A DNA stretch of 64,000 nt from positions 69,454 to 133,453 of the forward strand of contig NZ_VXCA01000001.1 of NCBI RefSeq assembly GCF_011369485.1, written 5' to 3'. The notes beneath the pieces are model-generated. The model saw only the letters and a list, made by a program, of their open reading frames with translations, made no database searches and was not told where the DNA came from. Of this stretch, positions 17,296-25,956 are shown in pieces. A program made the position numbers and the translations under genes. This stretch comes from Pseudomonas atagonensis. Lineage in GTDB: Bacteria > Pseudomonadota > Gammaproteobacteria > Pseudomonadales > Pseudomonadaceae. Positions within the stretch are counted from its first letter, which is position 1; each line of letters starts with the position of its first letter.

Positions 17296-17658
17296 TTATT
17301 GTGGGAGAGGCTGGTCGGCCATGAAGCCGATCAATTGCAGGAATTGCTCTTCCGAGCACTCGACGCACTGGCCCATCGGCGGCATGCCGTTATAGCCGTT
17401 GATCGCATGGTCGAGCAGCGTGTCGGCGCCTTGCTGGATGCGCGGTTCCCAGGCCTTGCGGTCACCAGTGAGCGGTGCGTTGGCGGCCGGGTTGGCGTGG
17501 CAGAGCTGGCAACTGTTGGCATAGATCTGCGCCAGTGCCGGGTCTTTGGGCATGGCGTTACCGGCGATGCCGGAAGTGCTTGTCGGTTTGGTGTCATCGC
17601 CACAGCCGGCCAGTGCGACCGCTAGCGTCAGCATTGCGGTGAATCGGATCGAACGCAT
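17296..17658 (-). CDS. Lipoprotein cytochrome c (c5-like)
   Basis: This is a 120-residue periplasmic monoheme cytochrome c. The signal peptide ends in a lipobox (LAGC, Cys19), so it is membrane-anchored by lipid. The heme site is CQLCH at 50-54, the axial methionine is probably Met92 or Met95 in YNGMPPMG, and the Cys98/Cys101 pair matches the disulfide of cytochrome c5. GAGGGG precedes the start. It lies ten bases before the FAD oxidase gene and is the first gene of the unit. It most likely receives electrons from the FAD enzyme and hands them to a terminal oxidase. Confidence 0.85.
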   Translation of the reverse strand: MRSIRFTAMLTLAVALAGCGDDTKPTSTSGIAGNAMPKDPALAQIYANSCQLCHANPAANAPLTGDRKAWEPRIQQGADTLLDHAINGYNGMPPMGQCVECSEEQFLQLIGFMADQPLPQ

Positions 17659-17797
17659 AACGCCCCTCGCGTGGGATACCGCTTATTGTTGTGATCACAC
17701 CTTAAGGCAGCGGCCGTGGCGGGTTGAGGGCATTGCGGGACAGCGAGGGGGGCAAACGGGGCCAGTTGAAAGTCTGCCGGATAACCACGATTGAATT

Positions 17798-17885
17798 GTG
17801 GGAGGGGGCTTGCTCCCGAAGAGGCTGGCACATTCGACAGTGATGTCGCCTGAATTGACGCTTTCGGGAGCAAGCCCCCTCTCAC
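17798..17885. repeat. REP doublet (REPIN), GTGGGAGGGGGCTTGCTCCC type
   Basis: The same arm type as at 4072-4155, with one mismatch (CCCCTCTCAC) at the outer end of the right arm. It sits in the roughly 370-bp gap between the divergent cytochrome c and gapN genes. The rest of that gap is promoter space with AT-rich sequence near 17955-17985. Confidence 0.85.
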
Positions 17886-18031
17886 AAGGGTTCCATAGGC
17901 GAATTGCAGCTCTGCCTCGTGCCTTGGCGTGACATTCGAGTGACATTTGCGGGTTTAAATTTCGGCGTATTCAGGCGTATAACCTGTAGAGACTTTTGAT
18001 CTGCATGCGGACATCAACACGGGGTAGCGAC

Positions 18032-19657
18032 ATGACCACAGCAAACATCCTTGGCAACCTGTTCCCTTCTGTCAGCGACATCCCGGAAAAATACCGCCTC
18101 GACGCTCAGGTCGAGCAACGCGAATACCTCGTCGACGGCCAGTTGCGCCGCTGGGACGGCCCGCTCGCCACGGTGCGCAGCCCGGTCTATCTGCACGGTG
18201 AAAACGGCGACGAACAAGTGATCCTCGGCAGCACACCGCTGCTCGACGCCGACACTGCCCTCACCGCTCTCGACGCCGCCGTCCGCGCCTACGACCGGGG
18301 TCAGGGCTTGTGGCCGACCATGCGCGTGGCTGAACGTATCCAGCACGTCGAAGCCTTCCTCGGCCGTATGCGCCAACAGCGCGACGCCGTGGTCAAGCTG
18401 CTGATGTGGGAAATCGGCAAGAATCTCAAGGACTCGGAAAAAGAGTTCGACCGCACCTGCGACTACATCGTCGACACCATCAATGCACTCAAGGAACTCG
18501 ACCGCCGCTCCAGCCGTTTTGAGCTGGAACAGGACACACTCGGGCAGATCCGCCGCGTACCGCTCGGCGTGGCGCTGTGCATGGGGCCTTACAACTATCC
18601 GCTGAACGAGACCTTCACCACGCTGATTCCGGCGCTGATCATGGGCAATACCGTGGTGTTCAAACCGGCCAAGCTCGGCGTACTGCTGATTCGTCCGTTG
18701 CTCGAAGCGTTCCGCGACAGCTTCCCGACCGGCGTGATCAACGTCATTTACGGCAGTGGCCGCGAGACCGTCAGCGCGCTGATGGCCAGCGGCAAGATCG
18801 ACATCTTCGCTTTCATCGGCACCAACAAGGCCGCCAGCGACTTGAAGAAACTGCACCCCAAACCGCACCGCTTGCGTGCGGCGCTGGGGCTGGACGCGAA
18901 GAACCCTGGCATCGTGTTACCGGAAGTCGATCTGGACAACGCGGTCAGCGAAGCGGTCACCGGCTCGTTGTCGTTCAACGGCCAGCGCTGCACCGCGCTG
19001 AAAATCCTCTTCGTCCATGAAGACGTGGTCGACAGCTTCATCGAGAAATTCAACGCGAAACTGGCCACCCTCAAACCGGGCATGCCGTGGGACAACGGTG
19101 TGTCGCTGACGCCGCTACCGGAGTCGGGCAAGGTCGATTACCTGCATGGTCTGGTCGCGGATGCGCGCAGCAAAGGCGCCGAAGTGGTCAATCCGAATGG
19201 CGGCGAATCCCGCGAATCGTTCTTCTACCCGGCTGTGCTGTACCCGGTGAATCCGCAGATGCGCGTGTACCAGGAAGAACAGTTCGGCCCGGTAGTGCCG
19301 ATCGTGCCGTACCGTCACCTCGATACGGTAATCGATTACGTGCTGGAGTCGGATTTCGGTCAGCAGTTGAGCATTTTCGGCACCAACCCGGTGGCAGTCG
19401 GCCGTCTGGTCGACACCTTCGCCAATCAGGTCGGGCGGATCAACCTCAACGCCCAGTGTCAGCGCGGGCCGGACACTTACCCGTTCAATGGCCGTAAGAA
19501 CTCCGCCGAAGGTACGCTCTCGGTGCACGATGCGCTGCGGGTGTTCTCGATCCGCACGCTGGTGGCGACCAAGTTCCAGGACAGCAACAAGGATCTGATC
19601 AGCGAGATCATTCGCGGACGCGATTCGAGCTTCCTGACCACCGATTACATCTTCTGA
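18032..19657 (+). CDS. gapN: NADP-dependent glyceraldehyde-3-phosphate dehydrogenase, non-phosphorylating
   Basis: This 541-residue aldehyde dehydrogenase superfamily enzyme oxidises glyceraldehyde-3-phosphate directly to 3-phosphoglycerate and makes NADPH. The oxyanion asparagine is Asn188 (GPYNYP), the catalytic cysteine is Cys320 (NGQRCTALK), and the ending SSFLTTDYIF is typical of Pseudomonas GapN. The ATG at 18032 follows GGGGTAG; a start 12 codons earlier (17996) lacks a site. It is probably monocistronic, with over 120 bp before the next gene. Confidence 0.88.
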   Translation: MTTANILGNLFPSVSDIPEKYRLDAQVEQREYLVDGQLRRWDGPLATVRSPVYLHGENGDEQVILGSTPLLDADTALTALDAAVRAYDRGQGLWPTMRVAERIQHVEAFLGRMRQQRDAVVKLLMWEIGKNLKDSEKEFDRTCDYIVDTINALKELDRRSSRFELEQDTLGQIRRVPLGVALCMGPYNYPLNETFTTLIPALIMGNTVVFKPAKLGVLLIRPLLEAFRDSFPTGVINVIYGSGRETVSALMASGKIDIFAFIGTNKAASDLKKLHPKPHRLRAALGLDAKNPGIVLPEVDLDNAVSEAVTGSLSFNGQRCTALKILFVHEDVVDSFIEKFNAKLATLKPGMPWDNGVSLTPLPESGKVDYLHGLVADARSKGAEVVNPNGGESRESFFYPAVLYPVNPQMRVYQEEQFGPVVPIVPYRHLDTVIDYVLESDFGQQLSIFGTNPVAVGRLVDTFANQVGRINLNAQCQRGPDTYPFNGRKNSAEGTLSVHDALRVFSIRTLVATKFQDSNKDLISEIIRGRDSSFLTTDYIF

Positions 19658-19787
19658 TCCACGGTCTCCCGAATCGTGAATAAGCAAGAAGGCGAGTCCA
19701 TGCGGTTCTGATCCAAAGTCGCAAGGCGCCCGGCAAATCAGTGTCTACACTGATCCCAGCACTGTGCTGGATGCCGGGAGCTTGATC

Positions 19788-20138
19788 ATGCTGGACTACT
19801 TCGCGTTGGGCGTGTTGGTGTTTGCCGGGCTCGTACTGTTTTACGGGATCATCGTGTTGCACGACATTCCCTATGAGATTGCCGTTCATCGTAACCACCC
19901 GCATCAGGATGCAATCCATGCCACTGGCTGGGTCAGTCTGTTCACGCTGCATGCGCTCTGGCCTTTCCTGTGGATCTGGGCGATGGCCTATCGAGAGGAT
20001 CGCGGCTGGGGGTTCGGTGACGGTAAATCCGTGCAAAACCATGTCGTTCGCCTCGAGCAACAGGTGGTCGAACTGCAAGGACGCCTCGAACGACTCGAAG
20101 CGCTGAATGCCACTACTCCCCACAACGGGGAGGGCTGA
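19788..20138 (+). CDS. DUF3302 inner-membrane protein (YiaW-like)
   Basis: A 116-residue membrane protein with two hydrophobic helices (about 2-24 and 45-65), an acidic/His-rich loop (LHDIPYEIAVHRNHPHQDA), and a C-terminal coiled coil (90-112, VVRLEQQVVELQGRLERLE). This is the DUF3302 pattern of E. coli YiaW, which also precedes a membrane-fusion protein (YiaV). A GGGAG site supports the ATG at 19788. It ends five bases before the HlyD gene, so it forms an operon with the efflux genes that follow. Confidence 0.75.
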   Translation: MLDYFALGVLVFAGLVLFYGIIVLHDIPYEIAVHRNHPHQDAIHATGWVSLFTLHALWPFLWIWAMAYREDRGWGFGDGKSVQNHVVRLEQQVVELQGRLERLEALNATTPHNGEG

Positions 20139-20143
20139 ACACC

Positions 20144-21103
20144 ATGGATCTGCTCCTTATCCTGACTTATGCCGCGATCTGCGTCGCAGTGTTCAAGATA
20201 TTCCGTATCCCGCTGAACAAATGGACGGTGCCCACCGCCGTACTGGGCGGCATCCTGATGATCGGCGCCTTGATTTTCACCATGAACTACAACCATCCCT
20301 ACTCCGAGGTGGCGCGTACTTACTTCGTTTCCGTGCCGGTCATTCCGGTCGTCAGCGGTCAGGTGATCGAAGTGCCGGTGAAGGGTAACGAACCGCTGGA
20401 AAAAGGCGATGTGCTGTTTCGCATCGACCCCACGCCGTTTGAAAACCGGGTGAAATCGCTGAAAGCGCAACTGGTCGCCGCCAAGGGTGATCGCTACCGC
20501 ATCACCGAATTGATCCGCCGTAACTTCGGCACCCAACGCGAACTGGATGCCGCCATCGCCCGCACCGATGATCTGCAAGCGCAACTGGATAACGCCCAGT
20601 TCGAACTGGACAACACCACCGTTCGCGCGCCGAGCAAAGGCTTCGTTACCCATGTTTCGCTACGGCCGGGCATGATGGCGAGCAAGTTGCCGTTGCGCCC
20701 CTCGATGGTGTTCATTCCTGAGGAAGGCCAATATTTTGCCGCGTGGATGCGCCAGAACAGCCTGCTGCGCCTGACCGTCGGGGATGAGGCGGAAGTCGCG
20801 TTCGACGGCATTCCCGGCAAGGTTTTCGCCGGGCGTGTGAAGAATGTCATCGGTGTGATTGCCGAAGGCCAGGTGCAGCCTTCCGGAACGCTGATCGGTT
20901 ATACCGGTTCGCCGCCGGCCGGGCGTGTGCCGGTGATCATCGAAATCACCGACCCGGACTTCGCCCAGTACAGCAAGCTGATGCCGGGCGGTGCTTACGG
21001 GCAGGCCGCGTTGTACAGTCAGCACTTCCACCACATTGGTACGATGCGCAAAATCCTCCTGCGTATGGCAGCATGGATGAATTACATTTTTCCTTTCCAT
21101 TGA
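20144..21103 (+). CDS. HlyD-family membrane fusion protein (YiaV/AaeA-like)
   Basis: This 319-residue periplasmic adaptor is anchored by N-terminal hydrophobic segments (2-20 and 30-50). The biotinyl-lipoyl half-motif VSGQVIEVPVKGNEPLEKGDVLFRI, split by a helical hairpin (100-155), and the barrel domain entry NTTVRAPSKGFVTHV are visible. It would link the inner-membrane FUSC exporter to an outer-membrane channel. The hairpin is short, and there is no TolC-like gene in the window. It sits between the DUF3302 and FUSC genes. Confidence 0.85.
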   Translation: MDLLLILTYAAICVAVFKIFRIPLNKWTVPTAVLGGILMIGALIFTMNYNHPYSEVARTYFVSVPVIPVVSGQVIEVPVKGNEPLEKGDVLFRIDPTPFENRVKSLKAQLVAAKGDRYRITELIRRNFGTQRELDAAIARTDDLQAQLDNAQFELDNTTVRAPSKGFVTHVSLRPGMMASKLPLRPSMVFIPEEGQYFAAWMRQNSLLRLTVGDEAEVAFDGIPGKVFAGRVKNVIGVIAEGQVQPSGTLIGYTGSPPAGRVPVIIEITDPDFAQYSKLMPGGAYGQAALYSQHFHHIGTMRKILLRMAAWMNYIFPFH

Positions 21104-21131
21104 CCTGAACCGCCATCACGAGAGGTCCGCA

Positions 21132-22205
21132 CTGAGTACTTACAGCACCCATCGACTTCCGCCCTTGTTGCGCCGTGTCTTGCGTCCGTTGCTTGATCCT
21201 TATCGACGTTACCGACACGCACGGCTGATTCATGCGGTGCGGGTTGCCCTTGGGTTACTGGCAACCATCCTGCTGACCACCGGCATTAATTTGCCGCATG
21301 GCGAATGGGCGTCAGTGACCATGCTGGTGGTGATCGGCGGTTTGCAGCATCACGGCAACATCGGCAAGAAAGCCGCCGAGCGCGCCACTGGCACCTTGAT
21401 CGGCGCCGGCGTCGGGTTGCTGCTGGTGGCGCAGCAGGCATGGCTCGGCATGCCGTGGCTGACCTACTTCGCCATGGCCGTGGTCTGCGGTTTCTTCTCT
21501 TATCACGCCATCGGCAAGGGTGGGTACACCGCCCTGCTCTCGGCAATCACCGTGTTCATCGTCGCAGGGCATGGCGACAATCCGATCACCGACGGGTTGT
21601 GGCGCGGGGTCGATATTCTGATCGGCATCGCCTTGGCCCTGGCCTTCTCTTTTGCCCTACCGCTGTACGCCGTGTACTCGTGGCGCTACAACCTCGCCGA
21701 CGCCTTGCGCGACTGCGCCACCGTGTACGGGCGGATCATCAGCGGCCAGCCGGTGAGCGCCGACGAGCACCTGAAACTGATGAGTCGCCTGGGCGCGGTG
21801 ATGGTGCAATTGCGTTCGCTGATGCCGTCGGTGTCCAAGGAAGTGAAGATTTCCATGACCGAACTCGATGCGATCCAGCGCAATCTGCGCATGTGCATCA
21901 GCACCCTGGAAATCCTCGGCAATACCCGCCCCGACACCAACGACCCGCAAGCCATGGCCCAACTGCAATCGGCATTGAAGGCCGAGCACCGGCAAATCCG
22001 CGTGCAATTGATCGGCATGGCGCGGGCCTTGAAAACCGGTGCCTCACAGCGCCTGGAGCGGCCGCTGGAATTGCCCGACTCCAGCCTTGATGCGCCGGTA
22101 TACAGTGCACTCGATGGCTACCGATTGTTAACCCGGCAGTTGGCGGCCAACATCGGCGAAATGCGCCAGCGCCTGGGGAAAACCGCGCCGCGCTGGAACA
22201 TCTGA
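21132..22205 (+). CDS. FUSC-family inner-membrane exporter (AaeB-like), probable CTG start
   Basis: The protein has about 357 residues from a CTG at 21132, or 346 from a TTG at 21165. The CTG is followed by STYSTHRLPPLL and has GAGAGG six bases upstream; the TTG has no Shine-Dalgarno site, and no in-frame ATG or GTG lies near either. The FUSC membrane domain (about 35-185 from the CTG) has the INLPHGEWASVTMLVVIG and RATGTLIGAGVGL motifs, and a cytosolic helical domain follows. FUSC proteins with an HlyD partner export aromatic carboxylic acids or other small compounds. It is the last gene of the DUF3302-HlyD-FUSC operon. Confidence 0.8.
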   Translation: MSTYSTHRLPPLLRRVLRPLLDPYRRYRHARLIHAVRVALGLLATILLTTGINLPHGEWASVTMLVVIGGLQHHGNIGKKAAERATGTLIGAGVGLLLVAQQAWLGMPWLTYFAMAVVCGFFSYHAIGKGGYTALLSAITVFIVAGHGDNPITDGLWRGVDILIGIALALAFSFALPLYAVYSWRYNLADALRDCATVYGRIISGQPVSADEHLKLMSRLGAVMVQLRSLMPSVSKEVKISMTELDAIQRNLRMCISTLEILGNTRPDTNDPQAMAQLQSALKAEHRQIRVQLIGMARALKTGASQRLERPLELPDSSLDAPVYSALDGYRLLTRQLAANIGEMRQRLGKTAPRWNI

Positions 22206-22207
22206 GA

Positions 22208-23101
22208 TTACTGAGCGGCCAGACGTCGGGCCTTCAGACACCAGCCCTGTTGCATGCCGGCAGCGGCCAGCAGAATCGCCGCCACGCCAATCCATTGCAG
22301 CGGTTGCAATTGATGGCCAAAGGCGAACCAGTCGACGAAGATCGCGGCAATCGGGTAGATGAACGACAGTGCGCCGGTCAATGCCGTCGGCAGTTTCTGG
22401 ATCGCGCCGTACAGCAGCACGTACATCAGACCAGTGTGGACAATGCCCAGCGTGATCAGGCTGGCCCACGCGCTCGGTGCCTGCGGCAATGCCGAAAAGT
22501 GCGCGAACGGCGCGAGCAACAGCGCACCCGTGCAGACCTGAACCAACGCAATCAGGTGCGGTGGCGTGCCGGTCAGGCGCTTGATGATCAACGCCGCAAT
22601 CGCGTAGAGAAACGCCGCGCCCAGCGCCAGCGCAATGCCCATCAAGTAGTCATCGCCACTTTCACCCTGGCCGCCGTGGGCACCGACAATTGCCAACATA
22701 CCCATGAAGGAAATCGCCAGCCAGAACAGTTTCTGCAGAGTGATTTTTTCGCCGAGAAACAGCGCCGCCAAACCCACCAGCATGAACGGCTGCACGTTGT
22801 ACACCGCCGTGCCGATGGCGATTGAGGCCCGGGAATACGAAGCGAACAGCAGTACCCAGTTACCGACAATCGCCACACCGCTGAGCACTGCCAGCAAGAA
22901 CGTTGAGCGGGTCAAAATGCCCGGCCGCAGAAAACCGAAGACAGCGCAAATCAGCAGCAACGTGCCGGCGCCGAACACACAACGCCAGAACACCACATCG
23001 AGCACCGGTTGCCCCGACACCAGCACGAACCAGCCGATTGTCCCGGATATCAGCATGGCGGCAGTCATTTCAAACGAGCCGCGCCGGATTGTTTTGTCCA
23101 T
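22208..23101 (-). CDS. EamA/DMT-superfamily transporter
   Basis: A 297-residue membrane protein with ten predicted helices in two EamA repeats (about 12-130 and 155-285), the layout of drug/metabolite exporters such as RhaT/YdcZ relatives. The first ATG pair at 23104/23101 lies just after GGAGGAG; the second is better spaced. It is divergent from an Lrp-family regulator, an arrangement common for amino-acid exporters controlled by that regulator. The substrate is unknown. Its stop is two bases from the FUSC stop, so the two converge. Confidence 0.85.
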   Translation of the reverse strand: MDKTIRRGSFEMTAAMLISGTIGWFVLVSGQPVLDVVFWRCVFGAGTLLLICAVFGFLRPGILTRSTFLLAVLSGVAIVGNWVLLFASYSRASIAIGTAVYNVQPFMLVGLAALFLGEKITLQKLFWLAISFMGMLAIVGAHGGQGESGDDYLMGIALALGAAFLYAIAALIIKRLTGTPPHLIALVQVCTGALLLAPFAHFSALPQAPSAWASLITLGIVHTGLMYVLLYGAIQKLPTALTGALSFIYPIAAIFVDWFAFGHQLQPLQWIGVAAILLAAAGMQQGWCLKARRLAAQ

Positions 23102-23239
23102 CATCTGTCTCCTCCGCATTTGGCAAAAGTATGCCAAGTCGACGTGGCACTTCTCCAGCGCAAAAAGCAGGCTAAACTCGATTTCTGCCTTTTTTATCGA
23201 GGGTGGTTTCCGTCAATTGCCTAATGCTGGAGTTGCTTC

Positions 23240-23677
23240 ATGACCGACGATATCGACCAGATCCTCATCAGCGCCTTGATGGAAGACTCGCGGCGCTCAC
23301 TCAAGGCGCTGGCGCAGATCAGCGGCCTGTCATCGCCCAGCGTGGCCGAGCGCTTGCGGCGTCTGGAAGAGCGCGGCGTACTCAAGGGGTACACCGTCGA
23401 AATCGATCCGAAATGCTTCGGTTATCAATTGCAGGCCATCGTGCGGGTACGGCCGCTGCCGGGACAGTTGCAGGAGGTGGAGCGGCAGATCATGTCGATT
23501 CCCGAATTCACCGAGTGCGACAAAGTCACTGGCGAAGACTGCTTCATCGCTCGCCTTCACGTGCGTTCGATGGAACAGCTCGACACCTTGCTCGACCGTC
23601 TTAATACGCTGGCGGAAACCAATACGGCGATCGTCAAGAAGACCCCGGTCAAACGTCGTTTACCACCAATGGCTTGA
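23240..23677 (+). CDS. Lrp/AsnC family transcriptional regulator
   Basis: The 145-residue protein has the Lrp HTH (residues 3-62, IDQILISALMEDSRRSLKAL and LSSPSVAERLRRLEERGVLKGY) and a RAM/AsnC ligand-binding domain (68-140, with VTGEDCFIARLHVRSMEQL). These regulators sense amino acids and form octamers or hexadecamers. The 138-bp gap to the divergent EamA gene is the likely control region of both. Regulation of that exporter is inference from position. Confidence 0.9.
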   Translation: MTDDIDQILISALMEDSRRSLKALAQISGLSSPSVAERLRRLEERGVLKGYTVEIDPKCFGYQLQAIVRVRPLPGQLQEVERQIMSIPEFTECDKVTGEDCFIARLHVRSMEQLDTLLDRLNTLAETNTAIVKKTPVKRRLPPMA

Positions 23678-23701
23678 GCTTGATGACGTTTCGCAGGCAA
23701 C

Positions 23702-23725
23702 AAAAAACCCGCCGAAGCGGGTTTT
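23702..23725. terminator. Bidirectional rho-independent terminator
   Basis: AAACCCGC-CGAA-GCGGGTTT forms a strong stem with a GNRA-like loop, an A tract before it and a T tract after it. It lies between the convergent lrp-like and yccA genes and can serve both. Confidence 0.85.
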
Positions 23726-23746
23726 CTGTTGAAACGCAGACTTGAA

Positions 23747-24418
23747 TCAGTCGTCGCGGCTCATGATGCCGAAGATCTGCAACAAGCTGATGAACAGGTT
23801 GTAGATCGATACATACAGGCTGATGGTCGCCATGATGTAGTTGCGCTCACCACCGTGAATGATGGCGCTGGTCTGGAACAGGATGCAGACCGACGAGAAC
23901 AGCACGAAACCTGCGCTGATCGCCAGTTGCAGGCCGCTGATCTGGAAGAAGAAGCTCGCCAGCGTTGCACCCAGCAGCACAAAGAAACCGGCGGTGATGA
24001 AACCACCGAGGAAGCTCATGTCCTTGCGGGTGATCAGCACGTAAGCCGACAGACCACCGAACACCAGCGCGGTCATCGCGAACGCCGAGCTGACCACTTC
24101 AGCGCCGCCCTGCATACCTAGATAACGGTTGAGGATCGGGCCGAGCAGGAAACCCATGAAACCGGTCAGCGCGAACGCGGACACCAGGCCCCACGCGGAA
24201 TCACGGAGTTTGTTGGTGAGGAAGAACAGCCCGTAAAAGCCGATCAGCACCACGAAAATGTTCGGGTAGCCGACGCGCATCTGCTGGGCGACGAAAGCCA
24301 TCACGCCGCTGAATGCAAGGGTCAGAGCCAGTAGACCGTATGTGTTGCGCAGGACGCGGCTAACCTCTAGCTGCTCAGCCTGCACGCCGTTATTAACTGC
24401 GTAATCCTGTTCGCGCAT
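23747..24418 (-). CDS. yccA: Bax inhibitor-1/YccA family inner-membrane protein
   Basis: The 223-residue protein has seven hydrophobic helices and the BI-1 family pattern, including NTYGLLALTLAFSGVMAF, GLVSAFALTGFMGFLLGPIL and a final helix with SLYVSIYNLFISLLQIFGI. In E. coli YccA interacts with the FtsH protease; other BI-1 proteins are calcium leak channels. It is a housekeeping-type gene upstream of and divergent from tRNA-Ser. Confidence 0.85.
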   Translation of the reverse strand: MREQDYAVNNGVQAEQLEVSRVLRNTYGLLALTLAFSGVMAFVAQQMRVGYPNIFVVLIGFYGLFFLTNKLRDSAWGLVSAFALTGFMGFLLGPILNRYLGMQGGAEVVSSAFAMTALVFGGLSAYVLITRKDMSFLGGFITAGFFVLLGATLASFFFQISGLQLAISAGFVLFSSVCILFQTSAIIHGGERNYIMATISLYVSIYNLFISLLQIFGIMSRDD

Positions 24419-24495
24419 GGCGACACTCCTGTTGGTTTGAAACGTTCAGTCGCAAAGATCATAACAGACGCTCTGTAACAAGCCATGCAGAGAGT

Positions 24496-24523
24496 TTGAC
24501 AGTGTGTTTCATTCAGGTATTAT
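24496..24523 (+). promoter_or_regulatory. Sigma-70 promoter of tRNA-Ser
   Basis: TTGACA (-35, perfect) and TATTAT (-10, five of six) are separated by 16 bp, and the -10 lies 18 bp before the mature tRNA 5' end. A GC-rich discriminator (GGCGCCCGC) follows, as in stringently controlled stable RNA promoters. Confidence 0.8.
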
Positions 24524-24540
24524 GGCGCCCGCAACGCAAC

Positions 24541-24628
24541 GGAGGTGTGGCCGAGTGGTTTAAGGCAACGGTCTTGAAAACCGTCGACTGTAACAGGTCC
24601 ATGAGTTCGAATCCCATCGCCTCCGCCA
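24541..24628 (+). tRNA. tRNA-Ser(TGA)
   Basis: An 88-nt class II tRNA with encoded CCA. The acceptor stem GGAGGTG pairs with CGCCTCC (one G-U pair), the anticodon loop CTTGAAA gives anticodon TGA, the variable arm is long, and the T loop is GTTCGAATC. It reads UCA codons. Accessory genes follow it. Confidence 0.95.
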
Positions 24629-24641
24629 TATTTGGTACCGA

Positions 24642-24671
24642 CAAAGCCCTGATTATTCAGGGCTTTGTTGT
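24642..24671 (+). terminator. Rho-independent terminator of tRNA-Ser
   Basis: CAAAGCCCTG-ATTATT-CAGGGCTTTG is a perfect 10-bp stem followed by TTGTTT, 13 bp downstream of the tRNA. Confidence 0.85.
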
Positions 24672-24843
24672 TTCTGGCGTTCGCGTTTTGGGGGCTGCCC
24701 TTTCTAGATCGTTTCCGCATCTTTTCGATCATTTCCGCAACCATACCCTTGCGATATGACTTTTCGACCTCGACACACGGGGGGATGTGACTGTCTTCAA
24801 CAGGCAGCTTCCGGCCAGAGTCTGAAGGTCGGTTGTCTCCAAT

Positions 24844-25018
24844 TCAGATTGAGTAAGTCGGTCTTTCGCCCAAATGCTCTACCAACCTTACGAAATAACC
24901 ATCAACATCCTTCACAAGGATTTCGCTCTGGCGATTTTTATGCTCCCAGCCCGATACCAGGTGTCTTGGCCTCTGCGATAGAGCGCAGAACCTCGCCAGC
25001 GGAATAGGCCACTAACCA
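24844..25018 (-). pseudogene. Frameshifted 3' remnant, possibly a VOC/glyoxalase-fold protein
   Basis: On the minus strand one frame reads VAYSAGEVLRSIAEAKTPGI and then stops. The neighbouring frame takes over near 24950 with GWEHKNRQSEILVKDVDGYF and continues to RLVEHLGERPTYSI before a TGA at 24844. The join looks like a one-base frameshift. The KDVDGYFVRLVE string resembles the end of VOC-superfamily domains (DPDGxxxxLxE). Nothing recognisable lies upstream, since the SDR gene begins there. It appears to be a gene tail left by rearrangement. The family call is tentative. Confidence 0.4.
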
Positions 25019-25046
25019 CAATGCTGAAAGGACAAAACGCCCACCT

Positions 25047-25883
25047 TTACTCGGGAGCCAGATCGCCATACCAGTAAGCAGCTGTTACACCACCATCCAT
25101 CAGAAAATCGCTACCTGTAATGAACGTGCCCTCAGGACCCATGAGCAGCGCACCTACAGCGCCCACTTCATCTGGTGTTCCACCGCGTCCTGCCGCGCTC
25201 ACGTCGATCATGCGCCGGTAGCCCTCGCCACGTGGGCCGCTCAACTCGTCCCGCGCCAGTGGTGTAAAGATGATGCCCGGGCTGATTGTATTAACTCGCG
25301 CACCGCGTTTTCCCCAACGAACAGCCTCTGCCATGACCCGCAACGAGTTCCCACGTTTGGAGATCTGGTAAGCGTTTAAAGGATCGGTGACTTGATCCGC
25401 TTGAAGCATTGGCAGCGCGAGCAGCTCTTCTGCTGGAGTTGTCGCCAACGTCTTGTTTTGTTCTTCGCTCAACGCGGGCAAGCGGTGTCCGGATTGTGAC
25501 GCGATTACGATTGCGCAACCGCCTTCGGCGATGACATGGCCGAACTCTTCAAGAACGACCGCTGTTCCATACAAATCAACACGCAAAATGGTTGCAACTG
25601 GTGCTTGAGAGGGTGAAACACCAGCGGCGTGGATGACACCGGTGATGTCTCCAATTGCCGTTGCGGTCTGCACCAACGCCTGAACCGACTCACGAGAAGA
25701 GACGTCTACGATGGCTGTAGTGACCTCGAATCCTGCGTCAAGTAAGACCTTGGCCGCAGCATCGGCGTTCTCCTGCTTCAGATCTGCCAGCACGACGTGC
25801 TTACCGGCACTGACTCTGCGGGCAATGGCTTGGCCGATTGAACCGGCGCCAATAACGACAATCACTTTCAAATTTTTTTTCAT
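25047..25883 (-). CDS. SDR family oxidoreductase (tandem paralog 1)
   Basis: This is a 278-residue short-chain dehydrogenase/reductase. The nucleotide-binding motif is GAGSIGQAIARR (a variant of TGxxxGxG), the active-site pair is YQISK, and the ending FITGSDFLMDGGVTAAYW is classical. The aspartate in VLADLKQENAD suggests NAD preference. A 40-residue insertion with GHRLPALSEEQNK lies between the central strand and the active-site Tyr. The ATG at 25883 follows AGGGATC. It is followed by the VOC remnant and preceded, after 73 bp, by a paralog of the same layout. Confidence 0.85.
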   Translation of the reverse strand: MKKNLKVIVVIGAGSIGQAIARRVSAGKHVVLADLKQENADAAAKVLLDAGFEVTTAIVDVSSRESVQALVQTATAIGDITGVIHAAGVSPSQAPVATILRVDLYGTAVVLEEFGHVIAEGGCAIVIASQSGHRLPALSEEQNKTLATTPAEELLALPMLQADQVTDPLNAYQISKRGNSLRVMAEAVRWGKRGARVNTISPGIIFTPLARDELSGPRGEGYRRMIDVSAAGRGGTPDEVGAVGALLMGPEGTFITGSDFLMDGGVTAAYWYGDLAPE

Positions 25884-25956
25884 GAATAGATCCCTGGTCT
25901 GGCTTGAATTGACGCATCTGGTTGCACGCTTTTGCTTGCAATCACAGGCCATTATT

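Noticed and set aside
24707..24739. Two near-identical 13-bp direct repeats (GATCGTTTCCGCA, GATCATTTCCGCA) 20 bp apart after tRNA-Ser
   Set aside because: Too short for attachment sites, and no copy of the tRNA 3' end was seen to support integration.
24496..24759. Open frames running through tRNA-Ser on either strand
   Set aside because: They overlap a clear tRNA with its own promoter and terminator.
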